A model generated the notes under the pieces. That model was not told the DNA's origin, did no database searches, and was given only the letters and a program-made list of their open reading frames with translations. This document shows positions 12,476 to 24,410 of a stretch of 64,000 nt of DNA, piece after piece. Within the stretch, counting starts at the first letter, position 1. Every line of letters begins with the position of its first letter. Position numbers and translations under genes: made by a program. The DNA comes from Arenicola marina (Eukaryota; Annelida; Polychaeta; Arenicolidae): NCBI GenBank assembly GCA_964019135.1, contig OZ025253.1, positions 5,957,059 through 6,021,058 of the forward strand. The letters are read 5' to 3'.

Positions 12476-12994
12476 AAGGGAATTATAGCGGAAGCAGAGC
12501 CATAAGCCTGATTGACGACAGGGGACTGCACCAAACGACATCTTCTCGTCGCACTGTTGGTAATGCTGTAACCTCACTACACGGATGCACAATTCAGCAG
12601 TTAACTGCGAAATGACTCACTAGAGGGCGGCACTAAATTTGGGCTGGCTTGGTGGGTAGCACCCTACGTAGCACGCAACAACCCCCCCCCCCCCCGCGGG
12701 TCATGTGAGGTAATGATGGCGCCGAGCCATGTCCCGGGGGTGAATCCCTCCTCTAGCAGGCGGCAGAGTGACTGAGAGCAGTGACCGTCGGTCAGCATTC
12801 TGCTGGAACAGAGCTGGTGGCAGAGTGGCAGAGAGTGCAACAGATTGGGGCGGACAGAGACAACAGGCGATAAATACTGAAGGAAGGATAGAGCGCCGTT
12901 TGCATTAGCCAGAGCGAAACCCAGATGGGCAAAAAGACAAGGAAAGGCCATGAGATCTGTATTCTGAAGGGGGTGGGGGAGAGGGATAAGGACG
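12476..12994. other. Intergenic with poly-C tract
   Basis: Unique DNA with a homopolymeric C run of about 14 at 12680-12694. No gene recognised. Confidence 0.5.
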
Positions 12995-13717
12995 ATGGTA
13001 CATGTAGATGATAAGGCTCCACTCGCGCCTCACTGCGCACGGGCCGCCAGCCACGAGTCAGCCAAGTCGCGGGGCCCCCAATTGTTGACTCCTCTTCCGG
13101 TTGCGGGACGGTCGGTCCGTGCCTGGCTGACAGTGGCCGATGGCGGTGGCGTTTCCCATGCAGCCTGTCTATCTTTCCGCGGCACGTTCCTTGCTGGCGT
13201 GCGTACCGCGCCCTACGGACTCCTCAGGGTGAGTTTTGTCAGTGTTTCGAGTGGCGGGCTGGCGGAGGCGGACGCGGACGCGGAGGCGGAGGCGGAGGCG
13301 GAGGCGGAGACAGAAGGAGAACATTGCGAGCTTGGCTTCCTCCTCCTGCTGCCACCAGCGGCACGGCCACTCCGCAGCCTTGAGGGGTGTGAGCTGCCGA
13401 GTTCACTGACGCACCGCTACTCTCAGCGCATGGGATATTTACCCTTGCTTCGTCTTCTCCGCGCACTGCCACGCTGGTGGCGGGTCACTGCTGGGCCGTC
13501 GGCCTGCCCCCTGCCGCTCCGGCCGCCGTCGCTGCTGCTGCTGCTGCTGCGGCTGCTGCTGCCGCTGCTGCCGCTGCTGCCGCCGGTGGTGCTGGTAACA
13601 AAGACCTATCCAACTGTCTTGCAAGCAACCAAACTATCGGCCACTCGCGTAGCGGCGCACCGCCTCGCCGGTTTGTATACACGGAATAGGCACACGTACA
13701 AGAAGTCGCTCACGTAA
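12995..13717 (+). other. GC- and CpG-rich segment with GCGGAG and CTG triplet runs
   Basis: GC-rich interval holding an imperfect (GCGGAG/GCGGAC)n run at about 13260-13310 and CTG/CCG triplets at about 13530-13585. It is open for 240 codons on the plus strand, with poly-Leu and Ala-Glu runs. It is also open in other frames and on the opposite strand, as expected from base composition, so I do not call it a protein. It could be a CpG-island promoter or 5' UTR for the possible exon at 13805. Confidence 0.35.
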
Positions 13718-13804
13718 TACTCTCACGTGACCGTTGTGGATTAATGCCACGATTTTGTTATTTTGTGTAGCGCAGTGTTGTCAGTAATTAATGAATTCAT
13801 TTGG

Positions 13805-13855
13805 ATGAAACACGAATCGAATTGGATCCAAGACGGATTCTACGACGCAGCAAAG
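13805..13855 (+). other. Candidate short first coding exon
   Basis: An ATG opens 17 codons (MKHESNWIQDGFYDAAK) ending exactly at a plausible 5' splice site (AAAG then GTGAGG), just downstream of the GC-rich, CTG-containing segment. The residues are not low-complexity. The start context is weak (T at -3). No acceptor-flanked continuation was found downstream and I recognise no family, so this is a hint only. Confidence 0.2.
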
Positions 13856-13964
13856 GTGAGGGTGTGTCTTAGCGCGATACAAGTGTTAGTGCAATTATCG
13901 ATTAGACTGTTGGCGTCCAGTGTCTCGTGTCGTGTCCATTAGGACACGGGTCAGACCAGCCAGG

Positions 13965-14345
13965 TTTCACCACACACGGTTTAGATGAGATAGAGGTTTG
14001 ACCACAAACGGTTTAGACCAGATAGAGGTTTGACAACACACGGTTTAGACCAGACACCTGACACGGTTTTGACCAGACAGTTTTGACCTGACACGGTTTT
14101 GACCACACAGTTTTGACCTGACACAGGTTTGACCAGACAGTTTTCACCACCCACGGTTTTGATCAGATAGAGGTTTGACTACAAACGGTTTAGACCAGAG
14201 AGGTTTGACGACACACGGTTTAGACCAGACAGAGGTTTGACCTGACACGGTTTTGACCACACAGTTTTGACCTGACACGGTTTTGACCACACAGTTTTGA
14301 CCTGACCCGATTTGGCCCAGACAGATATGACCAGCTGAGAACAAA
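13965..14345. repeat. Irregular tandem repeat of CACGGTTTTGACC-type units
   Basis: Alternating variants of ACACGGTTTTGACC, ACAGTTTTGACC and AGATAGAGGTTTGACC. The array is irregular, with units of about 22-32 bp and roughly a dozen copies. Confidence 0.85.
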
Positions 14346-15075
14346 CATGGTTTGGAGCAGGTGGGGCACCGCACCACGGTCGGGGATCTGGTGGATTGAG
14401 TACGATCCGAGACTGCGAATCCCTTGTTGATTGGTACACAACAATCCGCCGTCATTCTCCACACTGCATGGCCGGCTGCTTCGCTGGGTCGGTGGGTTCG
14501 TGAGGTGAGTTGACATGTAACGGCATACGGCGTCAAGGGGGGCGGACTGAGGTGGGCGGAGCCATGTCTCATGGGCTTTTACTGTGTAAGGAGGCCATGG
14601 GGTGTTAATCCTGCGCACACAGACATTTACTCACTCACTCGGGGTGCAAACCCCAAGTCCCCAGTGATGGTCGGTCTGGTGGCCAGGGGCTCAGAGCCCG
14701 GCGCTGTGAATAGTAAAAGGGCCGGACTGTGCCTGTCCCCCCCCCCACCACCACCACCAGTCTCCGGCCCCTAAGGGTCACAAAGATATCCTTCGTCCCC
14801 ATGCGGGAGGGGGAACGGGTGGTTTCTCAAGGATCATGGGAATTTTATGTCTAATGTTTAAAGTGCCACAATGCGATCTTCAGATCGTGATCTGAAATGT
14901 TTACTTTTTCTCCTAAATATATCCCAATGATTTACTTTAAAAGAATGTAATTAACTTGATTAATTCCACGTGTTAGGGTATTAACAACTTCTCCGCTGTC
15001 AGATACATCGATAATCGGCTGTCAGATACATCGATAATCGTCTGTCAAACCTGTCAAAGACTCCAGACTCACATA
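14346..15075. other. Intergenic, nothing recognised
   Basis: Unique DNA with a short C run at about 14740 and two close copies of GCTGTCAGATACATCGATAA near 15000-15035. No gene seen. Confidence 0.45.
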
Positions 15076-15560
15076 TAATCATTCGTCAGACCACCATAGC
15101 CACAAATAATCCACCATCATAACCGCAGATAATCTGTCTCCAGCCTCGTGGATAATCCTCTACCTGACCCACAGATAATCCTTCTCCAGACCGACAGATA
15201 ATTCTCTTCCAGATCCATAAATACTCCCCCAGACCCACAGATAATCTTCCTCCAGACCCACAGATAATTCTCTTCCAGACCCAGTGAAAATCCTCCTCTA
15301 GACTCACAGATAATCCTCCTCCAGACCCACAGATAATCCTTCTCCAGATCCACAAATAATCCTCCTCCCGACCCATAGACAATCCTCTTCCAACCCCACA
15401 GATAATCCTCCTCCATACCCACAGATAATCCTCCTCCAGACCCACAGATAATCCTCCTCGAGACCCACAAATAATCCTCCTCCAGACCCACAGATAATCT
15501 GCCTCCAGCCTGACAGATAATCCTCCAGCCAGCCCCACAGATAATCTTCCAGACGTAATC
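15076..15560. repeat. 23-bp minisatellite
   Basis: About 20 units of AGACCCACAGATAATCCTCC plus TCC with scattered substitutions. The period of 23 was counted from successive AGACCCACA starts. Open frames on the minus strand are repeat artefacts. Confidence 0.93.
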
Positions 15561-15828
15561 GGCTAATCGCGGAGAAGCGGATGTTAACAATGGTATGTGG
15601 CTGGTCTACGGGCTCCAGTGTTTGCTAAGGATATCCATGGAACGAAGAACACAGAGTGTAGCCTGCAAGAGACGGATTAGTGGGCCTAACGCGAGCCACC
15701 TATCTGACGTCATAGTGTGTCTAGTAGGCACAATGGCGAGCGGGCATCAGCAGCAACAAGAGGAACCTATTAGTTTGGTGAGAACCATGGCGGACGGGAT
15801 CACCACACGTTGTCCTTATCAAGTAGAC
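15561..15828. other. Unique spacer before SINE
   Basis: No gene recognised. It contains a TGACGTCA palindrome at 15705-15712. Confidence 0.45.
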
Positions 15829-16084
15829 GGCCGCCCCGATAGCTCAGTGGGTTGAGCGACCTGGGGCGCTCTGGCCACCTGAGAGCCTAACGACACCTGG
15901 ATCGGTGGTTCGCGCCCCACTGTGGCCATATCTGTGTGGTCGCAGGATAAAGATCCCATGACTTCTTCGCCAAGAGTAGGGGGTTGCCCGGGAGACATGG
16001 CTCCACTCTTCCCTTCATTCTCCCATTGACGCGATATGATCAGAATTTGTTAAAGCGTCCTGGATACACAAGCAACCAATCCTG
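15829..16084 (+). mobile_element. tRNA-derived SINE, copy 1
   Basis: About 256 bp. The head carries RNA polymerase III internal promoter boxes: an A box (TAGCTCAGTGGG) and a B box (GGTTCGCGCCCC, 15907-15918, one change from consensus). The body is unrelated to tRNA and the 3' end is an AACCAA-type tail. It aligns over its full length with the copy at 49138. ATCAAGT flanks both ends (15818-15824 and 16085-16091) as a possible 7-bp target-site duplication. Confidence 0.85.
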
Positions 16085-16885
16085 ATCAAGTGGTCGGACT
16101 CTCTCGTCCAGACTGACCCAACATTGTGGGTTCTTCCCAATGTTTATAATACCGTAACCCGAGCGGCGCTGGGGGACAATGGACACAGATCTACTTGGCA
16201 CCCAGCCAGTTGGCTGAGATCGGAAATTACTTTGGGATCCAGAAGATTGAATCTCACATAAAACACAACATCCTCCTGTATGAAATCGCCAATTATCTGG
16301 CATTAGTCATCTAACATATCAGACGGAAATCTCTTTTCCAGATTCAAACGTTTTTCTGTTTGTTATAAACCTGTTCACGCTCAGTATGTAATTATGTGGT
16401 CTGTGTTCGTCGTCCCACATACCGGCCGTTGTAGCAGGCGCTTCCAACAACCCCCGAGCCACTTTCTTCGCATAATCCCCACTTCCTCTCCGCTGTAGTC
16501 CCAGATTCAAATGCTCGTTAACACAGATAGCCGTGCATTGACTACTGCTCAGCTGGCCCCTGGGACCAAGCTGCATCAGTGAACACACGGCCTCGCAAGT
16601 ATCCACCCCCCGACCCCCCCCCCCCACCCTCCTTCCAGCCTCCACCCGTCACCACATCTTACGTGACCTGTTCTGGGTGTTGTCCCTGCCCCCCCCCCAA
16701 CCCCAGCCCCTGCCGCCGTCTCCACGACCCTCATGGTGATCGCAGCCATCCATCAGCCGCAAAATGCCGACTACTTGGCAGCTTCGGGCCTTAATGGTTA
16801 GGGGGGTTACAGTCTTGAGCCCATACCGGTGGGAGGGTGGGGACTATGAGGCAGGCTGTTGTGGGACCGTGGGCCCCCGGGAGCC
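16085..16885. other. Intergenic, C-rich in part
   Basis: No gene recognised. C-rich runs at about 16605-16700. Confidence 0.45.
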
Positions 16886-17095
16886 GGATGAAACGGGCAT
16901 TGACTTGTGGGTTGGGTTTGGGGGGAGTGGGTATTGACCTGTTGGTGGAGTGGGGGGGGAGCATTGACCTTTGGGTGCGGGGGGGGCATTGGTCTGGTAG
17001 TGGGGTACCCAGGGGGCGGGACGGGACAGGCACTGACCTGTAGGTTGGGTGGGGGGTGGGGGGGGGGTGGTAGGGGAGGCACTGGCCTCTCGGCG
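16886..17095. repeat. Degenerate G-rich tandem repeat
   Basis: Five or six imperfect units of about 35-45 bp, each with a GCATTGACCTGT-like core followed by TTGGGTGGGGGG-type G runs. Confidence 0.7.
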
Positions 17096-17495
17096 GTTCC
17101 ACGATGTGGCCCACCTATCTCTCCAGCCTACCACAGCAAAGCGAAACAAAGGTACAGCCAGCTCGTCACATAGACAAATAACCAGATGGCAGGATGGCCA
17201 GATGGCCAGCCAGCCAACCTCAGACGCTTGTAGGCTTGTCAACGAAATGATGTTGACAGAACGTGATGCGTACAATACTACAGGCGGTGCGCATGCGCGC
17301 TCAGTCCCACCGTTCAATAACGTACTACACATATGCATATGTTGTTCACATACCGTCACCATCTCTGGGTTACCATCAACCCCACATCCCCCTGCCCAAA
17401 AATCTGCGTTAGATCGGAGCCTGGGCAGGGGTCGTTATGCCAGCGTTATGCGAAAGGAGCGTCTGGAACCTGCCATCACCATTGACACTAACATC
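17096..17495. other. Intergenic, nothing recognised
   Basis: Unique DNA. No exon or repeat identified. Confidence 0.4.
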
Positions 17496-19922
17496 CTTAA
17501 CACAACCATCTGCTCCCACCCTTAACACAACCATCTGCTCCCACCCTTGACACTACCATCTGCTCCCACCCTTGACACTGCCATCTGCTCCCACCCTTGA
17601 CACTACCATCTGCTCCCACCCTTGACACTGCCATCTGCTCCTACCTCTGACACTGCCATCTGCTCCCACCCTTGACACTGCCATCTGCTCCCACCCTTGG
17701 CACAACCATTTGCTCCCACCCTTGACACTACCATCTGCTCCCACCCTTGACACTGCCATCTGCTCCCACCCTTGACACTGCCATCTGCTCCCACCCTTGA
17801 CACTGCCATCTGCTCCTACCCATGACACTGCCATCTGCTCCAACCCTTGACACTACCATCTGCTCCCAGCCTTCACACTGCCATCTGCTCCCACCCTCGA
17901 CACTGCCTTCTGCTCCCAACCTTGACACTACCATCTGCTCCAACCCTTGACACTGCCATCTGCTCCCACCCTCGACACCGCCATCTGCTCCCACCCTTGA
18001 CACTGCCATCTGCTCCCACCCTTGACACTACCATCTGCTCCCACCCTTGACACTGCCATCTGCTCCCACCCTTGACACTGCCATCTGCTACCACTCTTGA
18101 CACTGCCATCTGCTCCAACCCTTGACACTACCATCTGCTCCCAGCCTTGACACTGCCATCTGCTCCCACCCTCGACACTGCCATCTGCTCCCACACTTGA
18201 CACTACCATCTGCTCCAACCCTTGACACTGCCATCTGCTCCCACCCTTGACACTACCATCTGCTCCCACCCTTGACACTGCCATCCTCCCCCACCTCTGA
18301 CACTACCATCTGCTCCAACCTCTGACACTGCCATCTGCTCCCACCCTTGACACTGCCATCTGCTCCCACCCTTCACACTACCATCTGCTCCAACCTCTGA
18401 CACTGCCATCTGCTCCCACCTTTGACACTACCATCTGCTCCAACCTGACACTGTCATCTGCTCCCACCCTTGACACTGCCATCTGCTCCCACCCTTGACA
18501 CTACCATCTGCTCCAACCTCTGACACTGCCATCTGCTCCCACCCTTGACACCGCCATCTGCTCCCACCCTTGACACTGCCATCTGCTCCCACCCTTGACA
18601 CTACCATCTGCTCCCACCCTTGACACTGCCATCTGCTCCCACCCTTGACACTGCCATCTGCTCCCACCCTTCACACTACCATCTGCTCCCACCCTTGACA
18701 CTGCCATCTGCTCCCACCCTTCACACTACCATCTGCTCCCACCCTTGACACTACCATCTGCTCCAACCTCTGACACTGCCATCTGCTCCCACCTTTGACA
18801 CTACCATCTGCTCCAACCTGACACTGCCATCTGCTCCCACCCTTGACACTGCCATCTGCTCCCACCCTTGACACTACCATCTGCTCCAACCTCTGACACT
18901 GCCATCTGCTCCCACCCTTGACACCGCCATCTGCTCCCACCCTTGACACTACTATCTGCTCCAACCTCTGACACTGCCATCTGCTCCCACCGTTGACACT
19001 GCCATCTGCTCCCACCCTTGACACTGCCATCTGCTCCCACCCTTGCCACTACCATCTGCTCCCACCCTTGACACTGCCATCTGCTCCCACCCCTGAGAGT
19101 ACCAGCTGCTCCCACCCTTGACACTGCCATCTGCTCCCACCCTCGACACTGCCATCTGCTCCAACCCTTGACACTGCCATCTGCTCCCACCCCTGACACT
19201 ACCATCTGCTCCCACCCTTGACACTACCATCTGCTCCCACCCTTGACACTACCATCTGCTCCCACCCTTGACACTGCCATCTGCTCCCACCCTTGGCACT
19301 GCCATCTGCTCTCACCCCTGACACTAACATCTGCTCCCACCCTTGACACTACCATCTGCTCCCACCCTTGACACTGCCATCTGCTCCCACCCTTGACACT
19401 CCCATCTGCTCCCACCCTTGACACTGTCATCTGCTCCCACCCTTGACACTATCATCTGCTCTCACCCTTGACACTACCATCTGCTCCCACCCTTGACACT
19501 ACCATCTGCTCCCACCCTTGACACTGCCATCTGCTCCCACCCTTGACACTGCCATCTGCTCCCACCCTTGACACTGTCATCTGCTCCCACCCTTGACACT
19601 ATCATCTGCTCCCACCCTTGACACTACCATCTGCTCCCACCCTTGACACTACCATCTGCTCCCACCCTTGACACTGCCATCTGCTCCCACCCTTGACACT
19701 GCCATCTGCTCTCAACCCTGACACTGCCATCTGCTCCCACCCCTGACACTACCATCTGCTCCCACCCTCGACACTGCCATCTGCTCCCACCCTTGACACT
19801 GCCATCTGCTCCCACCCTTGACACTACCATCTGATCCAACCTCTGACACTGCCATCTACTCCCACCCTTGACACTACCATCTGATCCAACCTCTGACACT
19901 GCCATCTACTCCCACCCTTGTA
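17496..19922. repeat. 25-bp minisatellite array
   Basis: About 96 units of the 25-mer CCCACCCTTGACACTGCCAT plus CTGCT. The main variants are ACTACC for ACTGCC, CAACC for CCACC, and CTCTGAC or CTCGAC for CTTGAC. Since 25 is not divisible by three, frames rotate, and the Trp/Gln/Val-rich frames on the minus strand (WEQMAVSRVGADGSVKGGSR) are artefacts. Confidence 0.98.
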
Positions 19923-21825
19923 GCCTTGTAGCCACCTCCTATGTAGCCTTCACGTGCACAAAAGTGGCGCAAAACATGCCCGCCAAGAGAGATCTCCCTC
20001 CTTTGTCCGTTGTTACCCCACAGTTGATTTACACCCGGGTGCACTGGTACTCACCCTGACAGGCCAATATAAATCTAGCACTGCTCTGGGTTACCGCTTC
20101 GTCATTCATCTGTCAGCAGAGGCTTTCTTCATGCCCCAGTCACCATTACCGCAGTCGACATGACGGAAACCCCTTTAAACCCATTTGGTTGTTTCCGCGG
20201 CCATTTTCTCGGAACCCCGTTACCTCTGTCGGGTTGCCACTCGTGACGTCCCCCCTGGAAGGTAGCCTATATACATACGCCTGCAAAATGTGCCTTGCGA
20301 AGTTAGATAATTGACTATACTTTCACATCAACGTCACTCGATCCAGAAGCTGACAACAAATGGAACGCATTTAAATACACGGGAGATATTCCATAATGCC
20401 ACTGAAGTTGTGTTGGGTGTTACGTGTAAGTCGGCGCAGCGCAGTGGTGGATGGGGTTGGTCAAGAAAGAATGAGAAACGCTATATATGAGAAAGAAATG
20501 TATTATAGAAAAATCTCTATCATCTTCTGACTAAAGTATCATTTTAAAATGTGCTTCTTACTCTCGCGTAGCGCTTTATAATCAGCAAAATAAATATTAG
20601 AGCATTATGTTTAATGTGTGTTTTGTTTTATAATCAACAAATAAATATCAAAATATTATGTTTGACGTTTATCATATTCTGGTGACGGGGACGAACGCAA
20701 GTCATCGTGAACCCCCCCCCCCCCACACCCCACCCCCCCCCCCTCCCCCCGCGACCTTGAAACACAAAGTGATTATTCCCTGGGTTGTCCTCCTATCATG
20801 AGTCGCCCATCCGCTAAAACGGTACACATTTAGTAACGATTTGAACTGCGGGGATTTAGGGGGGCGGGGGATGCTAGAGCGTAGACATTTGACTTTGGTG
20901 CATTTTGTCTTGATAAAATGTTTCTAACAGTACTGGTGACTAGTGTACACATTGTTTTGAAAATTTTAATAATTTGCCGCATTTGAAACAGCCTAATCTA
21001 GTCTCCAATGTTTAACGTTAAGCTTATGAAATAGATTGTTACAATTAGTATCGTAAACGGTAGACGTGAGTCATAAGTGAGCTATGCTGAAACGATGGTT
21101 CGCCAGGACATGGGAGAAGGCCCCATGTCCATAATTGCAGCAGCGCTTACACAAAAGACATAATGCGAGAAACTCCTGCAGAACGGTGTGGTTATGTTCG
21201 TATATATCCACACAACCGGGGTAAAATCGCTTACACTATCTCCTTGGCATTGCAGTTCGCACATTTAAGGAGTTAGAGATGGAATAAATCGACATTACAA
21301 AGTCCCCGCTGCAGTAGCGTGAATAACACGGGATAATAATAATTCATATCCGCCATTATACTTCCAATGAATGGCGCCGTGCAGCCGGTCTGCCGAGGAT
21401 TCATACAATAATAATAATGCATTATAAATATGTATGACCTCTTCGGACTATCGTTTTTATCCCTGTGTCTACCTTCCTTCTTTGTCTTTCTCTCGACAGG
21501 CTCGGGTTGATCTGGCTGCGAGCGACAGACGACACGGAGTCTGCGTGGCGCCAACATCAATGGCCACAGGGTTAACTTAGGATCCGGAGCTGGGTGTAAA
21601 TCACACCGGGGTTAACCTGGAATCCGGATCATATTCTGTTTGCAAATATCTCGTCGCTGTGAATGAAGGTTTCGTCACCAATGCCATAAAATGTACTAAC
21701 CGTAGTGAGTTACTCATGATGTAGGAATTAAGACTACAGGGCGTGGCAACCGGGCCACAATGCAAGGGAAGATGCAGCTCTCCTGCCCGCCGTTCTGTCG
21801 TATGTATCGTCTGCTATGGGAGTAC
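19923..21825. other. Sequence upstream of the channel-subunit gene
   Basis: Unique, partly AT-rich DNA. It contains poly-C tracts at about 20711-20750. Two related motifs carrying GTTAAC, one with GGATCCGGA and one with GGAATCCGGA, lie near 21570-21625. No exon recognised. The proximal part may contain the promoter of the gene starting at 21889. Confidence 0.45.
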
Positions 21826-21833
21826 TGACGTCA
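21826..21833. promoter_or_regulatory. Palindromic CRE-like site (TGACGTCA)
   Basis: Perfect cAMP-response-element octamer 55 bp upstream of the first ATG of the channel-subunit gene, a position where CREB/ATF sites act in animal promoters. The octamer is common across this window, so a regulatory role here is inference. Confidence 0.4.
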
Positions 21834-21888
21834 CAACGGATCTATACCCGCGTCCCTCTGGTGGTGCATCACCATAGCAACCGTCACC

Positions 21889-22947
21889 ATGCCCGCCAAT
21901 TCCACGTGCACGATTAACTACTTTTGTCTGGGCGCTGTCCTCATCTTCCTGGGGAGCATCCTGCTCTGTGCTCTCGGCTTCACTGTCGTCCTACCGCACG
22001 AAGCCACACGAGAATGGCCCCAAGTGGAATGTCACGTGATCAACACCACTATGAACCGGCGGCTGTGTTCATGCGACGAGCAAATCGCTCCCGAAGATAT
22101 CTCTTGCATAGGGAAGTACCCGTGTCTGGAGATAGAGGTAAACTACTGGCGTCCAGAGGTCATCAATGTCACCACAGCCGTGGATGGGATGACGCTGCCT
22201 GCCGTTACCCTGGCGACCACCTCCGTGTCTCCGCCATCACCGACAGAGAGCACGGACAGACCCACGACCGCCAAAGGTCATGGGGTCAAACCCGAGAAGG
22301 ACACACTCAACCAAATCGATTCGAAAGAAAGCCTCATTTCCGGTAGATCTCAAAGAACCCTCCATGACACCTCTCAAAGAAAAAAAGATTTAATCTCTAT
22401 CAACGAAAAACGGGGCCTCTTGACAACGGTCCCGGCAAAGAACTCCACCATATTTGACTACCAGGATAGGCACATCACGCTCAAGACGCTGTCTGTGGCC
22501 CCGACCCCCGTCGCCGCCGCCATGAACAAAAATATAAAAGTCAATTTTAACATGACCGCAGACCCGTTTCGTATGAGGGAGCACTTTATTGACGTCACAT
22601 CATTTCCAGAGGATGTCAGAACAGTTTCTGATGACGTCACAACAGTTGTCTCGGATGACGTCGCGACAGTTTCCGCTGCTGCTGTCTCTGTGTATTCGCA
22701 TGTGAAATCGATGGCGCGCAAGCTGACGACGGTCTACGTGGGGCTGGCGTCGCCAGGTCCTATAACGCCTAGTCCGCCGCATGCCAGACGATACCATGGT
22801 TACGCTGTGGTCCAGGACTCTGGTTCCGGAAGTGATGGGGCGACAAGCACAGCGCCGGACTTCGAGGCTGGCACGGACTCTGGAGTAGTGTGGATCCTGA
22901 CCACAGCCAGACTCTTCAGGGGATGGACGGATGCCTTCTATAAACAG
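21889..22947 (+). CDS. KCNMB/TipE-like channel auxiliary subunit, N-terminal exon
   Basis: 353 codons of a two-transmembrane auxiliary subunit resembling BK-channel beta subunits (KCNMB) and arthropod TipE/Teh sodium-channel subunits, which modulate gating and surface expression of a pore-forming subunit. The ATG has a good context (ACC before it, A at -3). Residues 11-35 form the first helix (YFCLGAVLIFLGSILLCALG). Extracellular cysteines follow at 48, 60, 62, 73 and 79, the last in KYPCLEIEVNY, which matches the family's YPCL.V.VN signature. N-glycosylation sequons occur at N52 and N93. About 230 Ser/Thr/Pro-rich residues then extend the loop, ending in WILTTARLFRG, which resembles the TipE segment before the next cysteines. 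The exon ends AAACAG before GTAGAC in phase 0 and joins the exon at 50670. Family assignment is firm; which channel it serves is unknown. Confidence 0.8.
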
Positions 22948-23100
22948 GTAGACACACTAATCTCAATTGTTGCCAATGTGCTTTTTTTGTGCTTTTTTGT
23001 GTCAACACTATTCATAGCCAATGAGGTCGCCAAGGATTGGTTATGTACACATGCTGAACAGATAATTAGTCCTATGTTTGTACCCCCGGAGAAACTATAG
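22948..23100 (+). other. Read-through extension encoding an alternative membrane helix
   Basis: If the proposed donor at 22948 is not used, the frame continues 50 more codons. It passes through a strongly hydrophobic stretch (LISIVANVLFLCFFVSTLFI) and stops at 23098-23100, giving a 403-aa two-helix protein without the second cysteine cluster. ATTAAA/AATAAA poly(A) signals lie at about 23663 and 23683. This could be an intron-retention isoform or chance. Confidence 0.35.
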
Positions 23101-23175
23101 TGCATCGATCTATTTGTCTAAGGGTCAATTGCCAACCTTATGAATCACGGGCTGATTGCAAACGTTTGCAACTTA

Positions 23176-23345
23176 CAGGGGCGGATCTAGAGGAGGAGGG
23201 TGGGGGGGGGGAGGTTAGGTGAGTTGAGGCAAGCCCCCCTCCCCCCGTGGCAACTCAAGTCGGGTTCTCCGAGCCCCCCGCCCCCGGTCGCAAGTTTTCA
23301 GGGAGCCCATCCCTCCCCCTTTGCAAATTCCCAGATCCGCTCCTG
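23176..23345. mobile_element. MITE with CAGGGGCGGATC terminal inverted repeats, copy 1
   Basis: 170 bp bounded by CAGGGGCGGATCTAG on the left and CAGATCCGCTCCTG on the right, which are imperfect inverted repeats. The right internal part (CCCTCCCCCTTTGCAAATTC) resembles the same region of the element at 57795-57941. Non-autonomous, with no transposase. Superfamily not assigned. Confidence 0.7.
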
Positions 23346-24185
23346 ACTTGTATTCTGAATTAGACAGGGGCCTAGACATGGTAGAATTCGATATATTGTG
23401 TGGTAACCATGCATGGACGCTTGATAAAGGCATGTTATATCCATTCTATATAAATCGCAGTAATTCGCTATCCAACGTCTGTCGCTTAAATAACGTAAAA
23501 ACATGGTCAATCGAAGTAAATCCTTTTGAACAGAGACAAGGAGGTGAATCCTCTCTCTTTTTTTGTTTTTTTGGCTAAAGTCAATTAGTACAACCCACGT
23601 GCATTGATACAACGCTGGTCACGTGCATTCGCTATACATGCGATAGTCATCTATACTTATACATTAAATCATTTACATTACAAATAAAAGATGCTGAAAT
23701 ATCTCGTTAAAGCCAGATTGAAGGCCATTTAATATCATTCTGTACCTTTCACACTCTAAAGTTTGTTTTAGCTCGTTGAGAAATTTAAACAGACGCCGGA
23801 TATCATTATTCTTTTTCTGAGCATAAATATGTCATTTAATATGAAATTAATTCATAACATAAACTTGCCATACTTCCTTATTCCGAACAAGACAAGACAT
23901 GTCTACCTTCATAGTTTACAACCGTTTTTTATATGAAACTTATTGGTATTTTCCTTCTGTTTGTATCGCGATATTATAACAATGAAAGTGATGAGCATGT
24001 GGTTAAATGCCTTATTGCCCGCTGCGGTGCCCTTTACAACAACACTATGGTGCTCCATCCATGATGTGCAGTGCCATCTACCAGCAAGGTCCGCCTTGAT
24101 TTGAAGGCGAGACCCAACCACGGAATGCTACAATTACATCAAGACCGTGCGTCAGGAAGCCGACCAGCTCCACCTCCTACCACCC
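23346..24185. other. Intron sequence, nothing recognised
   Basis: AT-rich unique DNA inside the proposed large intron. It includes AATAAA at 23683-23688. Confidence 0.4.
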
Positions 24186-24410
24186 CCCTCCGACCCCACC
24201 TAGCCCACCCCGCCTGTGACGGATAGCACCCAACCACCCCGGGCCCCTCCCCCTGGGCCACCCCGCCTGTGAAAAATATCCCCTCTCCCCCGCCCCTCCC
24301 CTCCCCTGGGCCCACCCCGCCTGTGAAGGATACCATAACCCCCCCCCCCTCCCCCCGCCCCTTCCCTGGGGCCACCCCTCCTGTGAAGGATACCCTGCCC
24401 GACACCCTCA
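24186..24410. repeat. C-rich tandem repeat of about 55-60 bp
   Basis: About four imperfect units centred on GGGCCACCCCGCCTGTGAAG followed by GATACC and C-rich spacers. Confidence 0.75.

Noticed and set aside
10853..12534. Leu/Pro/Ala-rich frames up to 374 codons
   Set aside because: The 21-bp unit is a multiple of three, so all frames stay open. No independent coding evidence.
12995..13717. 240-codon plus-strand protein
   Set aside because: Poly-Leu and Ala-Glu runs come from CTG and GCGGAG triplets. Antisense and other frames are equally open and no family is recognised.
14144..15590. Trp/Gly/Asp-rich frames over the 13.97-15.56 kb repeats
   Set aside because: Products of the tandem units, with no start or splice support.
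15829..15925. tRNA gene
   Set aside because: A and B boxes are present, but the segment does not fold as a full cloverleaf with acceptor stem and continues into a SINE body shared with a second copy.
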